Source: Bosea sp. 29B (lineage in GTDB: Bacteria; Pseudomonadota; Alphaproteobacteria; Rhizobiales; Beijerinckiaceae). From it: a stretch of 64,000 bases of DNA. Position numbers and translations under genes: made by a program. The notes beneath the pieces are model-generated. The model searched no databases. It worked only from the letters and a program-made list of their open reading frames with translations, and was not told the origin of the DNA. The stretch spans positions 682,001 to 746,000 of the forward strand of contig NZ_LR733817.1 of NCBI RefSeq assembly GCF_902506165.1, read 5' to 3'. Shown in pieces: positions 25,815 through 34,244 of the stretch (position 1 is its first letter; each line of letters opens with the position of its first letter).

Positions 25815-26559
25815 GGCCGTGCTCCCCGAGATAGGCGGCGCGAACGGCTGGATCATTGGCGATCTCGCTGGGCGTACCTTCGGCGAGCAGCCGGCCATTG
25901 ACCAGCACGGTGATCCGCGTCGCGAAGCGGAAGACGAGATCCATGTCGTGCTCGATCAGCAGGACAGAGACGTCCTCCGGCAAGCCGGCGACTGTCGCCA
26001 TAAGCTCGCGCCGCTCGGCCTCAGGCACGCCCGCCGCCGGCTCGTCGAGCAGGAGCACGCTGGGCTTGGCGGCGAAGGCGGCGGCGATCTCGATCTGCCG
26101 CTGCTTGCCATAGGGCAAGGTCGCGATGCGCTCGTCCATGATGTCGTCGAGCCTGAAGCGGGCGAGGATCTCGGCCGTCTCCGCGACGAGTTCGGCATCC
26201 CTGTCGAGTGCGCGCAAGGGCTGACAGCCGCGGCCGAGCCGCTCGGAGGTTACGAGCGCGATCATCTCGACCGGCGTCATCGTTCCGAAGAGCTGGTTGA
26301 TCTGGAAGGTCCGCGCCAGGCCGCGCCCGACCCGGGCCTCGCGCGGCAGCGTGGTGATGTCCTCGCCCATCAGCTCGACCCGGCCCGAGCTTGGCCGCAG
26401 CACGCCGGTCAGCTGATTGACGAAGGTGGTCTTGCCGGCGCCGTTCGGGCCTATCAGCGCGTGGCGTGCGCCTTTCGCCAGCGTGAAGTCGACATGATCC
26501 GTAGCGGTGATACCGCCGAAGCTCTTGCACAGATCGAAGGTCTGGAGCGCCACGCTCAT
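25807..26559 (-). CDS. Branched-chain amino acid-type ABC transporter ATP-binding protein (LivG)
   Basis: 250-residue LivG-type ATPase: Walker A GPNGAGKTT, family-typical GLARTFQINQLFGTMTPVE, and Walker B VLLLDEPAAGVPEAER; the C-terminal MDLVFRFATRITVLVNGRLLAEG segment is typical of LivG. The signature region reads LPYGKQRQIEIAAAF, a common variant in this family. It overlaps livM by 4 bp and livF by 8 bp. Confidence 0.93.
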   Translation of the reverse strand: MSVALQTFDLCKSFGGITATDHVDFTLAKGARHALIGPNGAGKTTFVNQLTGVLRPSSGRVELMGEDITTLPREARVGRGLARTFQINQLFGTMTPVEMIALVTSERLGRGCQPLRALDRDAELVAETAEILARFRLDDIMDERIATLPYGKQRQIEIAAAFAAKPSVLLLDEPAAGVPEAERRELMATVAGLPEDVSVLLIEHDMDLVFRFATRITVLVNGRLLAEGTPSEIANDPAVRAAYLGEHGHG

Positions 26560-27563
26560 GTCGACGCCCTCCGGCCGAGGCGCGCGAAACGGCTAACCAC
26601 CGCCTTGATGCCGCCATGGATCAATTCGCGGCCGCCGAGCACGAACAGCACCAGGAACAGCCCGATCCAGAACATCCAGTATTGCGGGGTGAAGCTGGCG
26701 ATCACATCCTGCAGCAGCTTGAAGGCGACCGCGCCGATCAAACCGCCATAGAGATAGCCAGCGCCGCCGATGATCAGCACCAGCATCAGATCGGCCGAGC
26801 GGTGGAAGGCGAGCACGTCAAGCGAGACGAACTGCGTGGTCTGGGCGAGCAGCGCGCCAGCCGCCCCGGCATAGGCGGCCGCGAGCGTGTAGACCGCGAC
26901 CAGCCGCCAATGCAGCGGCACGCCGGAGGCCGAGGCGCGTAAGGGATTGTCGCGGATCGCCCGCAGCGACAGGCCGAAGGGCGAGCTCACGATGCGCCGC
27001 GCCAGCACGAACAGCACGAAGAGCACGGCGAGCGAATAGAGATAGGCGACCTTGCCGAAGATATCGAACTCGAACAGGCCGAGCACCGGCCCCATCATGA
27101 TGCCCTGCAGACCGTCGGCGCCGCCGGTGATCCCGCCGAGCGAGTTCGCCAGCTCCCCCAGGATCAGTGCGACGCCGAGCGTCACCATCAGCCGCGTCAG
27201 GTCGCTGCCACGCAGGATCAGTGGGCTGGTGATGAGGCCGAGCAGGCCGGCAGCGCCCATGCCGACGGCGAGGCCCGCCAAGGGGTCAACGCTGGCATGC
27301 TTGGCGAAGAGCCCGGCGGCATAGGCGCCGAAGCCGAAGAAGGCGGCATGCCCCAGCGAGACGATGCCGGCATAGCCGAGGATCAGATCGAGCGAGAGCG
27401 CGAACAGTCCGAGGATCGCGATTTCGTTGAGGATGAGGAGCTGGCGCGGCAGCAGGAAGAAGGCCGCCAGCGCCAGGACCCAGAAGACGATCTCGGCCGG
27501 ATGCCAGCGCCGGGCACTGTAAAGCGAGCGCCGGACGCGGGCCTCGATGCCGTCCGCGCTCAT
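26556..27563 (-). CDS. Branched-chain amino acid-type ABC transporter permease (LivM)
   Basis: 335-residue permease with about 9-10 TM helices. Family segments: LSLDLILGYAGIVSLGHAAFFGFGAY (around residue 60) and the ATPase-contact region RAIRDNPLRASASGVPLHWRLVAVY. Start at MSADGIEARVRRSLYSARR, overlapping livH by 4 bp; the longer frame to 27956 is a shadow. Confidence 0.92.
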   Translation of the reverse strand: MSADGIEARVRRSLYSARRWHPAEIVFWVLALAAFFLLPRQLLILNEIAILGLFALSLDLILGYAGIVSLGHAAFFGFGAYAAGLFAKHASVDPLAGLAVGMGAAGLLGLITSPLILRGSDLTRLMVTLGVALILGELANSLGGITGGADGLQGIMMGPVLGLFEFDIFGKVAYLYSLAVLFVLFVLARRIVSSPFGLSLRAIRDNPLRASASGVPLHWRLVAVYTLAAAYAGAAGALLAQTTQFVSLDVLAFHRSADLMLVLIIGGAGYLYGGLIGAVAFKLLQDVIASFTPQYWMFWIGLFLVLFVLGGRELIHGGIKAVVSRFARLGRRAST

Positions 27564-28417
27564 GCCCGGCCCCTGACGAACAGGCCGTGCGGCCGGGTGA
27601 TCAGCAGGATCACCATCAGCGCATAGATGATGAAGGCGCCGAGCTGCGGCACGAGATACTTGCCGGCGACATCGGCGACCCCGAGCAGCATCGCCGCGAA
27701 GAACGGCCCGGAAATCGTCGAGGTGCCGCCGACGGTCACGACGATCAGGAAGTAGATCATGAACTTCAGCGGAAAGGTCGGATCGAGCCCCATCAATTCG
27801 ATGCCGAGCGCACCGCCGAGGCCGGCCAGACCTGAGCCGAAGGCGAAGGTCAGCGCGAACATCCGGTTGACGGGGATGCCGAGGCCGCGCGCCACCCTGG
27901 CATCGTCTACCGCCGCCCGAAGCCGGCTGCCGAAGCGGGTGCGGGTGAAGCCCCATTGCATCGCGAAGGCGAGAGCACCGCAGAGCACGATGATGAAGAG
28001 CCGGTAACGGCCGACGCCGATCCCCGCGACATCGAAACGCCCGCTCAGCCAGGCCGGCAGATGCACGAATTGCTGGCTCGATCCCATCAGGTAGTCGGCG
28101 CCGGCGACGGCCATGAACACCAGCCCGATCGAGAACATCACCTGGTCGAGATGGCTCTTGGCGTACATCGGCCGGTAGACCAGCCGCTCCAGCACGAGCC
28201 CCGCGAGCGCGGCGGCAAGGAAGGCCGCCGGCAGCGCCATGAGGAACGGCAGGCCGAGCCGCTGCATCGCCAGCACGGTGACATAGCCGCCGAACATGGC
28301 GAAGGCGCCGTGGGCGAGGTTGATGAAGTTCATCAACCCCATGGTCACGGACAGCCCGCAGGCCAGCACGAACAGGATCATGCCGTAGGCGACGCCGTCG
28401 AAGAGGATGGTCAGCAC
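27560..28417 (-). CDS. Branched-chain amino acid-type ABC transporter permease (LivH)
   Basis: 285-residue permease with about 8 TM helices. It shows the LivH hallmarks MNFINLAHGAFAMFGGYV near the N-terminus and ARGLGIPVNRMFALTFAFGSGLAGLGGAL in the ATPase-contact region. Translation appears to start at a GTG (28417), the only start that keeps the first helix intact. It is separated from its binding-protein gene by 188 bp that contain a long palindromic repeat. Confidence 0.92.
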   Translation of the reverse strand: MLTILFDGVAYGMILFVLACGLSVTMGLMNFINLAHGAFAMFGGYVTVLAMQRLGLPFLMALPAAFLAAALAGLVLERLVYRPMYAKSHLDQVMFSIGLVFMAVAGADYLMGSSQQFVHLPAWLSGRFDVAGIGVGRYRLFIIVLCGALAFAMQWGFTRTRFGSRLRAAVDDARVARGLGIPVNRMFALTFAFGSGLAGLGGALGIELMGLDPTFPLKFMIYFLIVVTVGGTSTISGPFFAAMLLGVADVAGKYLVPQLGAFIIYALMVILLITRPHGLFVRGRA

Positions 28418-28459
28418 GCGTGCTCTACCTTGGCCTGCTCGGGAACCACTCGACTTGAT

Positions 28460-28592
28460 CCCTCAGCCCTCATCCTGAGGAGCCATTCCCTTGAGAATGG
28501 CGTCTCGAAGGATGCTCCAGGAGGTTCCAGAGACATCTGGAACATCCTGCGAGACGCCGCGTTCCGCGGCTCCTCAGGATGAGGGCTGAGGG
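28460..28592. repeat. Nested palindromic repeat between binding-protein and permease genes
   Basis: Perfect 24-bp outer arms (28460-28483 and 28569-28592, core CCTCATCCTGAGGAGC) enclose further complementary pieces (GGCGTCTCGAAGGATG against CATCCTGCGAGACGCC). The RNA would fold into a long, near-continuous hairpin. Located just after the LivK-type gene's stop and before livH, it is placed to stabilise or terminate the binding-protein mRNA. Confidence 0.85.
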
Positions 28593-28605
28593 CGTTTTGG
28601 AAGGC

Positions 28606-29778
28606 TTACTTCTTGGCCTTGGTCGGATCCTTGACGTTGGGGATCGTCTCGAACTCCTGATTCCAGAGCTCGCCGTTCACGCGCTCGACCTTGCGGATAT
28701 AGACGTTCTGGATGATGTCGCGCGTCTCCGGATCGATCGAGATCGGCCCGCGCGGGCTCGTCCAGCTCATTCCCTTCATCGCGGTGACCAGCGCCTCGCC
28801 GCCCTCACCCTTGGTCTTCTTCAGGCCCTCATAGAGCGCGTGCATGCCGTCATAGCCGCCGACCGCCATGAAGTTGGGGCGCAGGCCGGGATTGGCCTTC
28901 TTGAAGCCCTCGACGAAGGCCTTGTTCTCCGGGCTGTCATGCGAAGCCGAATAGTGCTGGGCGGTGATGACGCCGAGCGCAATGTCGCCCATGCCGTTGA
29001 GGATGTCGTCATCGGTCAGGTCGCCGGTGCCGATCAGCTTGATGCCGCTCTTGTCGAGGCCGCGCTCGACGAACTGCTTCATGAACTGGGCGCCGACGCC
29101 GGACGGTACGAAGACGAGCAGGGCCTCCGGCTTGGCGTCGGCGACGCGCTGCAGGAAGGGCGAGAAGTCCGGATTCTGCAGGGGCACGCGGATGTTCTCG
29201 ACCTGGCCGCCACCAGCCTTGAACGCCTCCGAGAACGAGCTCTCGACGTCATGGCCAGGGCCGTAGTCGGAGACGATGGTGATGACCCGCTTGGTGCCCT
29301 GCTTGGCAATCCAGGTTCCGAACGGCGAACCGATCTGCGGCACGACCTGGCTGGTGCGCACGATGAAGGGCGAGCGCTCGGTGATGATCCCGGTCGCGGC
29401 CGCCATCACCATCATCGGCGTCTTGGCCTGCGTCGCCAGCGGGGCGGTGGCGAGCGCCAGCGGCGTCAGGCCGAAGCCGGCGATCGCGGTGACCTTGTCG
29501 TTGACGATCAGTTCCTGCGCGATGCGGCGGGTGACGTCAGCGGTGCCGGTGTCGTCCTTGACGATCAGCTCGACCTTCTTGCCGGCGACGGTCGCGCCCT
29601 TCTCCTGGATATAGAGATTGGCCGCCGCGGCGATCTGCCGGCCGGTCGAGGCGAAGGGGCCGGTCATCGGCAGGATCAGGCCGATCTTGACCGCATCCTG
29701 CGCCAGAGCCGCGCCGCTGACCGAGGCGGCCAAGGCGAGGCCGAGCATTCCACTGAGAACAGTCCTGCGATTGGTCAT
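28606..29778 (-). CDS. ABC transporter substrate-binding protein (LivK/Peripla_BP_6)
   Basis: 390-residue periplasmic type I binding protein with a signal peptide (MTNRRTVLSGMLGLALAASV, cleavage after AALAQ). Mature N-terminus DAVKIGLILPMTGPFASTGRQIAAAANLY and the central KTPMMVMAAATGIITERSPFIVRTSQ region are typical of LivJ/LivK-like proteins. GGGAGGAACGAC precedes the ATG. In this catabolic context the ligand is more likely an aromatic acid than an amino acid, as for several Liv-type systems in Rhizobiales. Confidence 0.92.
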   Translation of the reverse strand: MTNRRTVLSGMLGLALAASVSGAALAQDAVKIGLILPMTGPFASTGRQIAAAANLYIQEKGATVAGKKVELIVKDDTGTADVTRRIAQELIVNDKVTAIAGFGLTPLALATAPLATQAKTPMMVMAAATGIITERSPFIVRTSQVVPQIGSPFGTWIAKQGTKRVITIVSDYGPGHDVESSFSEAFKAGGGQVENIRVPLQNPDFSPFLQRVADAKPEALLVFVPSGVGAQFMKQFVERGLDKSGIKLIGTGDLTDDDILNGMGDIALGVITAQHYSASHDSPENKAFVEGFKKANPGLRPNFMAVGGYDGMHALYEGLKKTKGEGGEALVTAMKGMSWTSPRGPISIDPETRDIIQNVYIRKVERVNGELWNQEFETIPNVKDPTKAKK

Positions 29779-29829
29779 GTCGTTCCTCCCGAGATGGTAG
29801 CCGATCCCCTTGTCGGGGCTTTCGTTGGA

Positions 29830-30519
29830 TTATTCGCCGTCGTCACCGCGATAGACGAGGCCCGCTTTGGCGAGGCCGTCGCGCATAGCGTACATGTCCA
29901 GCCCGAGTTCGCCAGCAGCCAGACGTCTACGCTTTTCGTCTTCATTGGCTTCGCGCTTGCGGCCGGCGGCAGCGACCGCCTCGGCCTCGCGCCGCGGCAC
30001 CACCACCACCCCGTCATCGTCGGCGACGATCACGTCGCCGGGATGAATGAGCGCTCCGGCGCAGACCACCGGGATGTTGACCGATCCAAGCGTCGCCTTG
30101 ACCGTGCCCTTGGCCGAGATCGCCCGCGACCAGACCGGAAAGCCCATCTCGGTCAGCGTGCGCACATCACGAACGCCGGCATCGATGACGAGGCCGATGC
30201 CGCCGCGCGCCTTGAGCGAGGTCGCCAGCAGATCGCCGAACATGCCGTCGGTGTTGTCGGTCGTGCAGGCGACGACGAGCACGTCGCCGGGCTGCACCTG
30301 CTCGATCGCGACATGGATCATCCAGTTGTCGCCGGGCTGGGCCAGCACCGTCACCGCCCCGCCGGCGATCTGCGCGCCGGCATAGATCGGCCGCATATAA
30401 GGCTTGAGCAGGCCGCTCCGGCCCATCGCCTCATGCGTGGTGGAGACGCCGAGCGCAGCGAGATCGGCCGTCGCCGCGGCCGGAGCGCGCTTCCTGGTGC
30501 GGATGACGACCGGGTTCAT
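29830..30519 (-). CDS. 4-carboxy-4-hydroxy-2-oxoadipate aldolase/oxaloacetate decarboxylase-like (RraA family, GalC/LigK type)
   Basis: 229 residues of the RraA-like/class II pyruvate aldolase family. The conserved site is visible in [25 protein letters not shown] (about residues 107-131), where the Arg and Asp of GVRD bind substrate and divalent metal. Start at ATG 30519, overlapping the PIG-L-type gene by 4 bp. The adjoining GalB- and GalD-like genes make the assignment to cleavage of 4-carboxy-4-hydroxy-2-oxoadipate into pyruvate and oxaloacetate strong; by sequence alone it could be called only RraA family. Confidence 0.87.
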   Translation of the reverse strand: MNPVVIRTRKRAPAAATADLAALGVSTTHEAMGRSGLLKPYMRPIYAGAQIAGGAVTVLAQPGDNWMIHVAIEQVQPGDVLVVACTTDNTDGMFGDLLATSLKARGGIGLVIDAGVRDVRTLTEMGFPVWSRAISAKGTVKATLGSVNIPVVCAGALIHPGDVIVADDDGVVVVPRREAEAVAAAGRKREANEDEKRRRLAAGELGLDMYAMRDGLAKAGLVYRGDDGE

Positions 30520-31238
30520 GCCAGCGTCTCCAGCGCTTCCGGGAAGAGGCGCTGATAGGCCTCGCCATAGGTCATCGCCTTGCCGGAATTGCGGCCGCCC
30601 TGCATGCCGCGATTGAGCGCGACGCGGGTGTAGTATTCCCAGAGATGCTTCTGCGCCGCGAGGATCTCGAACGCCTTGCGCTTCTGCTCCCAGACCTCGT
30701 CGATGTTGAGGATCACGTTCGGCTTGAAATTGCACTGCTCGGGCTGGTGCGGCTCGAACAGGAAGACCGGCGGGGCGGCATAGGCGCGGTTGGGATCGGG
30801 CTTGTGCCCAGCCGCCTGCGCGATGATGCGCGCCTCCTGGGCAAAGCGTGTCGCCTCGGGATGGTCGACATTATAGGGATCTTCGAGCGCATGGGTCAGC
30901 ACGAAGCTCGGATTGAGTTCGTGGAAGATGTCGATGGCGCGCTCCAGCATCGGCTCGGTGGTGCGCAGCGGATAGTCGCCGGCATCCATGAACTCGATCT
31001 CGGCGCCGAGTGCCGTTGCAGCGGCTTCCGCTTCCTCGCGGCGCTGCGCCTTGACCTCCGCCATCTGCACGCCCGCCTTCTTCCAGGCGAACTGGCTCTC
31101 GCCGCGCTCGCCATAGGACAGGCAGAGGATCTTGACGCGCATGCCGCGCCTGGCATGCAGCGCAATGGCGCCGCCGGCACGCCAGACGAAATCGCCGGGA
31201 TGGGCTGTGATGACCAGACCTGTCTTCTGGGCGCTCAT
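30516..31238 (-). CDS. PIG-L family hydrolase-fold protein, probable 4-oxalomesaconate hydratase (GalB-like)
   Basis: 240 residues of the PIG-L/LmbE fold. The N-terminal metal motif reads [16 protein letters not shown] rather than the deacetylase AHPDDE, followed by [11 protein letters not shown] and later [15 protein letters not shown] with further metal-binding histidines. GalB of Pseudomonas putida, a zinc-dependent 4-oxalomesaconate hydratase, belongs to this fold, and the loss of the deacetylase Asp pair agrees with hydratase rather than deacetylase activity. It overlaps the aldolase gene by 4 bp and follows the GalD-like gene by 16 bp, which matches the pathway order tautomerase, hydratase, aldolase. 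Confidence 0.86.
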   Translation of the reverse strand: MSAQKTGLVITAHPGDFVWRAGGAIALHARRGMRVKILCLSYGERGESQFAWKKAGVQMAEVKAQRREEAEAAATALGAEIEFMDAGDYPLRTTEPMLERAIDIFHELNPSFVLTHALEDPYNVDHPEATRFAQEARIIAQAAGHKPDPNRAYAAPPVFLFEPHQPEQCNFKPNVILNIDEVWEQKRKAFEILAAQKHLWEYYTRVALNRGMQGGRNSGKAMTYGEAYQRLFPEALETLA

Positions 31239-31254
31239 CGCGTGCGCTCCTCTC

Positions 31255-32337
31255 TTACAATCTGCCGGCCGGCACGAAGGCCTGCCCTGCCATCAGGATA
31301 CGGGCGGTGCGCAGCAACCCGGCCCGCTCGACCACCGGCTGCTCTGTCGTCCCGCCGACGGTCAACGTCACCGTGAACTCGCCGGTCGGGTGCTCGACCG
31401 AAAGCGTCCGCTTGCGTCCTTCGGGCATCACGACCACCGAAGCCGCAGGCGAGCCGGGCAGCACCGCTGCGGTCGCGACCGTCACCGCGGCGAAGACGCC
31501 GATCGAGGCATGGCATTCGTGCGGGATGAAGCTGCGGGTCGAGATCGCCCCACCCGCTTGCGGCGGCGCCACCAGCGCGATCTTCGGCACGACCTTCTTC
31601 GCGACATCGCCGAGATTCATCAGCGGCCCGGCGGCGAGGCGAATACGCTCGATGCGAGCCTTGAGCTCGGCATCCTCGTTGAGCTGGTCGCGCGGCTCAT
31701 AACCGGTGCGGCCGACATCAGCGGCGCGCATCACGATCACCGGCATGCCGTTGTCGATCAGCGTGCAGGGCACGCCCTCGACAACGTCGACAACGTTCCC
31801 GGTCGGCAACAGCGCCCCACAAACAGAGCCCTCGGCATCGAGGAAGCCGATATCGATCGGCGCCGACGTTCCCGGCACCCCGTCGATGCGCGCGGAACCC
31901 TCGGCGCTCGCCTCACCGTCCGGCGTATCCATGGTGAGATCGGCGATCGTGCCGGTGTTGATCGTCCGGACCCGCACGGTCGTGCGCGGCCCGCTCGCCT
32001 TCACCAGGCCGCGCGCCAGCGCGAACGGCCCGATCCCGGCGAGGATGTTGCCGCAGTTCGGGGTGGTATCGACCGAAGCCGTCTCGACGCCGACCTGCGC
32101 AAACAGGAAGTCGATATCGCAGCCGGGCTCGGTCGAGGGCGAAACGATCGCGACCTTGCTGGTCAGGGGATGTGCGCCGCCGAGCCCGTCGACCTGACGC
32201 TTGTCGGGCGAGCCCATCACCGCGAGCAGGAAGGCGTCGCGCGCGGCGATATCCCCCGGCAGGTCGTCGCGCAGGAAATAGGCGCCCTTTGAGGTGCCGC
32301 CGCGGATCAGCATGCAGGGGATGGCGAGCTGGCCCAT
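31255..32337 (-). CDS. PrpF family isomerase, probable 4-oxalomesaconate tautomerase (GalD-like)
   Basis: 360 residues with the PrpF/DAP-epimerase-like fold. The opening IPCMLIRGGTSKGAYFL, the catalytic-type segment SVDTTPNCGNILAGIGPFA and GGAHPLTSKVAIV are typical of the family. GalD tautomerises the keto form of 4-oxalomesaconate to the enol form for the hydratase; adjacency to GalB- and GalC-like genes supports that role over methylaconitate isomerisation. Start at ATG 32337 (MGQLAIP); an ATG 30 bp upstream would overlap the Bug gene before it. Confidence 0.87.
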   Translation of the reverse strand: MGQLAIPCMLIRGGTSKGAYFLRDDLPGDIAARDAFLLAVMGSPDKRQVDGLGGAHPLTSKVAIVSPSTEPGCDIDFLFAQVGVETASVDTTPNCGNILAGIGPFALARGLVKASGPRTTVRVRTINTGTIADLTMDTPDGEASAEGSARIDGVPGTSAPIDIGFLDAEGSVCGALLPTGNVVDVVEGVPCTLIDNGMPVIVMRAADVGRTGYEPRDQLNEDAELKARIERIRLAAGPLMNLGDVAKKVVPKIALVAPPQAGGAISTRSFIPHECHASIGVFAAVTVATAAVLPGSPAASVVVMPEGRKRTLSVEHPTGEFTVTLTVGGTTEQPVVERAGLLRTARILMAGQAFVPAGRL

Positions 32338-32341
32338 AGCT

Positions 32342-33325
32342 CTATTCCGCCGCCTTGATGCCGGCACGGGTAATGACCTCGCGCCAGAGCACGAGTTCCG
32401 AGCCGATCAATTTGCCGAAGCCCTCCGGCGTCTCCGGTCGGGCGATGGCGCCATCCTTGGCCAGCGCCCCGGCGAAATCGGGCTGGCCGAGCAGCGCGTT
32501 GATCTCGCGATTGAGCCGCTCGACGATTCGTTGCGGCGTGCGCGCCGGCGCAACCATCCCGTACCACTGCACCGCTTCGAAATCCGGCAGACCGCTCTCG
32601 GACAGCGTCGGCAACTCCGGCGCGAAGCCGACGCGCTCGCGCGCGGCGACGCCGAGCACCCTGAGTTGCCCGCCCTCCGCCAGAGGCAGCACTGCCGGCC
32701 CGCCCGTCAGCGTGAACTGGATGTTGCCGGCGACGAGATCGTTCACCGAGGGTGCGGTGCCGCGATAGGGCACATGCGTCGCCTCAATGCCGGCGCGATG
32801 GCAGAAATAGGCGGTGGCGATGTGGGCGGCGCTGCCTTGCCCGCCGGAGGAATAGTTCAGCTTGCCAGGGTTCGCCTTGGCGTAGGCGATGAACTCGCCG
32901 AGGGTCTTGGCCGGCAGCTTCGGATTGATCGCCAGGATGTTCGGCAGCATCGCGACGAGCGCGACCGGCTGGAAATCCTTGATCGGGTCATAGGGCACGT
33001 TCGGATAGAGCGAGGGTGCGAAGGCCAGCGTCCCGATATGGCCCATCATCAGCGTGTGCCCGTCGGGCTCGGACTTGGCGACCTGCCCCGAGGCGGTCAT
33101 TCCGCCGGCGCCCGGCCGGTTCTCGATCACGAAACCCTTGCCGGGAATGCTGCGCTCGAGCTTGTTGGCGATCAGCCGCGCCAGCACATCGGTGCTGCCG
33201 CCGGGCGTGAACGGCACGACGATCCGGATCAGCTGGCTCGGCCACTCCGGCTGAGCGCGTACCGGCCCCAGTCCGGCGAAACCGGCGAGCCCGAAGCCGG
33301 CGAGGACGGAGCGGCGATCCAGCAT
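32342..33325 (-). CDS. Bug family (TctC-like) periplasmic binding protein
   Basis: 327-residue tripartite tricarboxylate receptor protein with a signal peptide (MLDRRSVLAGFGLAGFAGLGPVRAQ). Family segments: IRIVVPFTPGGSTDVLARLIA, VIENRPGAGGMTA and LNYSSGGQGSAAHIATAYF. Bug proteins bind carboxylates, often aromatic acids. There are no TctA or TctB membrane genes in the window, so this is an orphan receptor that either works with a distant transporter or serves sensing. The start overlaps the dehydrogenase gene's stop by 1 bp; 4 bp separate it from the GalD-like gene. Confidence 0.92.
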   Translation of the reverse strand: MLDRRSVLAGFGLAGFAGLGPVRAQPEWPSQLIRIVVPFTPGGSTDVLARLIANKLERSIPGKGFVIENRPGAGGMTASGQVAKSEPDGHTLMMGHIGTLAFAPSLYPNVPYDPIKDFQPVALVAMLPNILAINPKLPAKTLGEFIAYAKANPGKLNYSSGGQGSAAHIATAYFCHRAGIEATHVPYRGTAPSVNDLVAGNIQFTLTGGPAVLPLAEGGQLRVLGVAARERVGFAPELPTLSESGLPDFEAVQWYGMVAPARTPQRIVERLNREINALLGQPDFAGALAKDGAIARPETPEGFGKLIGSELVLWREVITRAGIKAAE

Positions 33326-34158
33326 CACCGGGCGCCCTCCTTGCGGCGAGCCCCGCGCAGCTGGGCGTCGGCGACTGCCTGGGCCAGGCCAGGATGGAGG
33401 TTCGCAACTGCCAACATCTCTGCCGCCTCGCGCATCTCCGCCGAGCGGCGCACGCCATGGGTCGCGACACGCTCGCGCATATCGGCGGCAAGGGCATTGA
33501 AATCGATCGACGGGAAGGTCGCGTTGAGGCTGGCGAAGACCAGGTCCTTGACGTCCCAGGCCTCGCAGGCGGCGGCGCAATCGACCATCAGCGCCTCCAG
33601 CCCCTTGATGACGATCGAGCGGCAAAGCTTCATCGCCGAGGCCCGGCCATAGACCTCGGAGACCGGCGTCAGGTTCATGCCGAGCCCGTTCAGAATCTCG
33701 GACGCGGCCTGCGCCTTGGGCCCACCGCTGAGGATCGCGACCTTGAGCCCGGGCTTCAGCACCGGCGCCATCACGGCGGCTTCGAGATAATCGGCACCGC
33801 TGGCGCTGACGGCTTCAGCCGCCCGTTGCTTGGTCGAAGGCGCCGCCGAATTGACGTCGACGAAGACCTGCCCCGGCTTCAGCCAGGCAGCCGCCTCGCT
33901 CGCCACCGCCTCGGCGCGGTCGGCAGTGACTGCCGAGAACACGAAGGTCGCGCCCGTGCAGGCTTCCTGCGCGGAGGCAACGCGGACGACGCCGAGCTCC
34001 TGCGCCACCATCTCCAGACGGCTGCCGGCCTCGCTGCCGAAGAGCAGGTCATAGGCGCGGATGGCGACGCCTTCATTCGCCAGCAGCCCGCGCGAAAAGG
34101 CCTGGCCGACCTCGCCGAAGCCGATGAAGGCGATCGCTGCCGTGTTGGCGCCTGCCAT
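33325..34158 (-). CDS. NAD(P)-dependent oxidoreductase with DUF1932 C-terminal domain
   Basis: 277 residues of the beta-hydroxyacid dehydrogenase/6-phosphogluconate dehydrogenase superfamily. Rossmann glycine motif FIGFGEVGQAFSRGL at residues 11-25; substrate-binding VNSAAPSTKQRAAEA; a conserved Lys in SAMKLCRS and the C-terminal DUF1932 helical domain. Its place between the LysR gene and the GalBCD-like genes suggests oxidation of a hydroxylated side chain or ring-cleavage intermediate feeding the pathway; exact substrate unknown. Confidence 0.88.
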   Translation of the reverse strand: MAGANTAAIAFIGFGEVGQAFSRGLLANEGVAIRAYDLLFGSEAGSRLEMVAQELGVVRVASAQEACTGATFVFSAVTADRAEAVASEAAAWLKPGQVFVDVNSAAPSTKQRAAEAVSASGADYLEAAVMAPVLKPGLKVAILSGGPKAQAASEILNGLGMNLTPVSEVYGRASAMKLCRSIVIKGLEALMVDCAAACEAWDVKDLVFASLNATFPSIDFNALAADMRERVATHGVRRSAEMREAAEMLAVANLHPGLAQAVADAQLRGARRKEGAR

Positions 34159-34244
34159 CGCTGGCCTCTCCTCGCGCGTTTCGTCCCGCCGCGAGGTTCG
34201 GCCAAAGCCATTCTGCCATCAAATGATAAGAATGCAGCGATTGA

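Noticed and set aside
28579..30555. 658-codon open frame antisense to the binding-protein and RraA-type genes
   Set aside because: Translation lacks any family character and both sense genes are certain.
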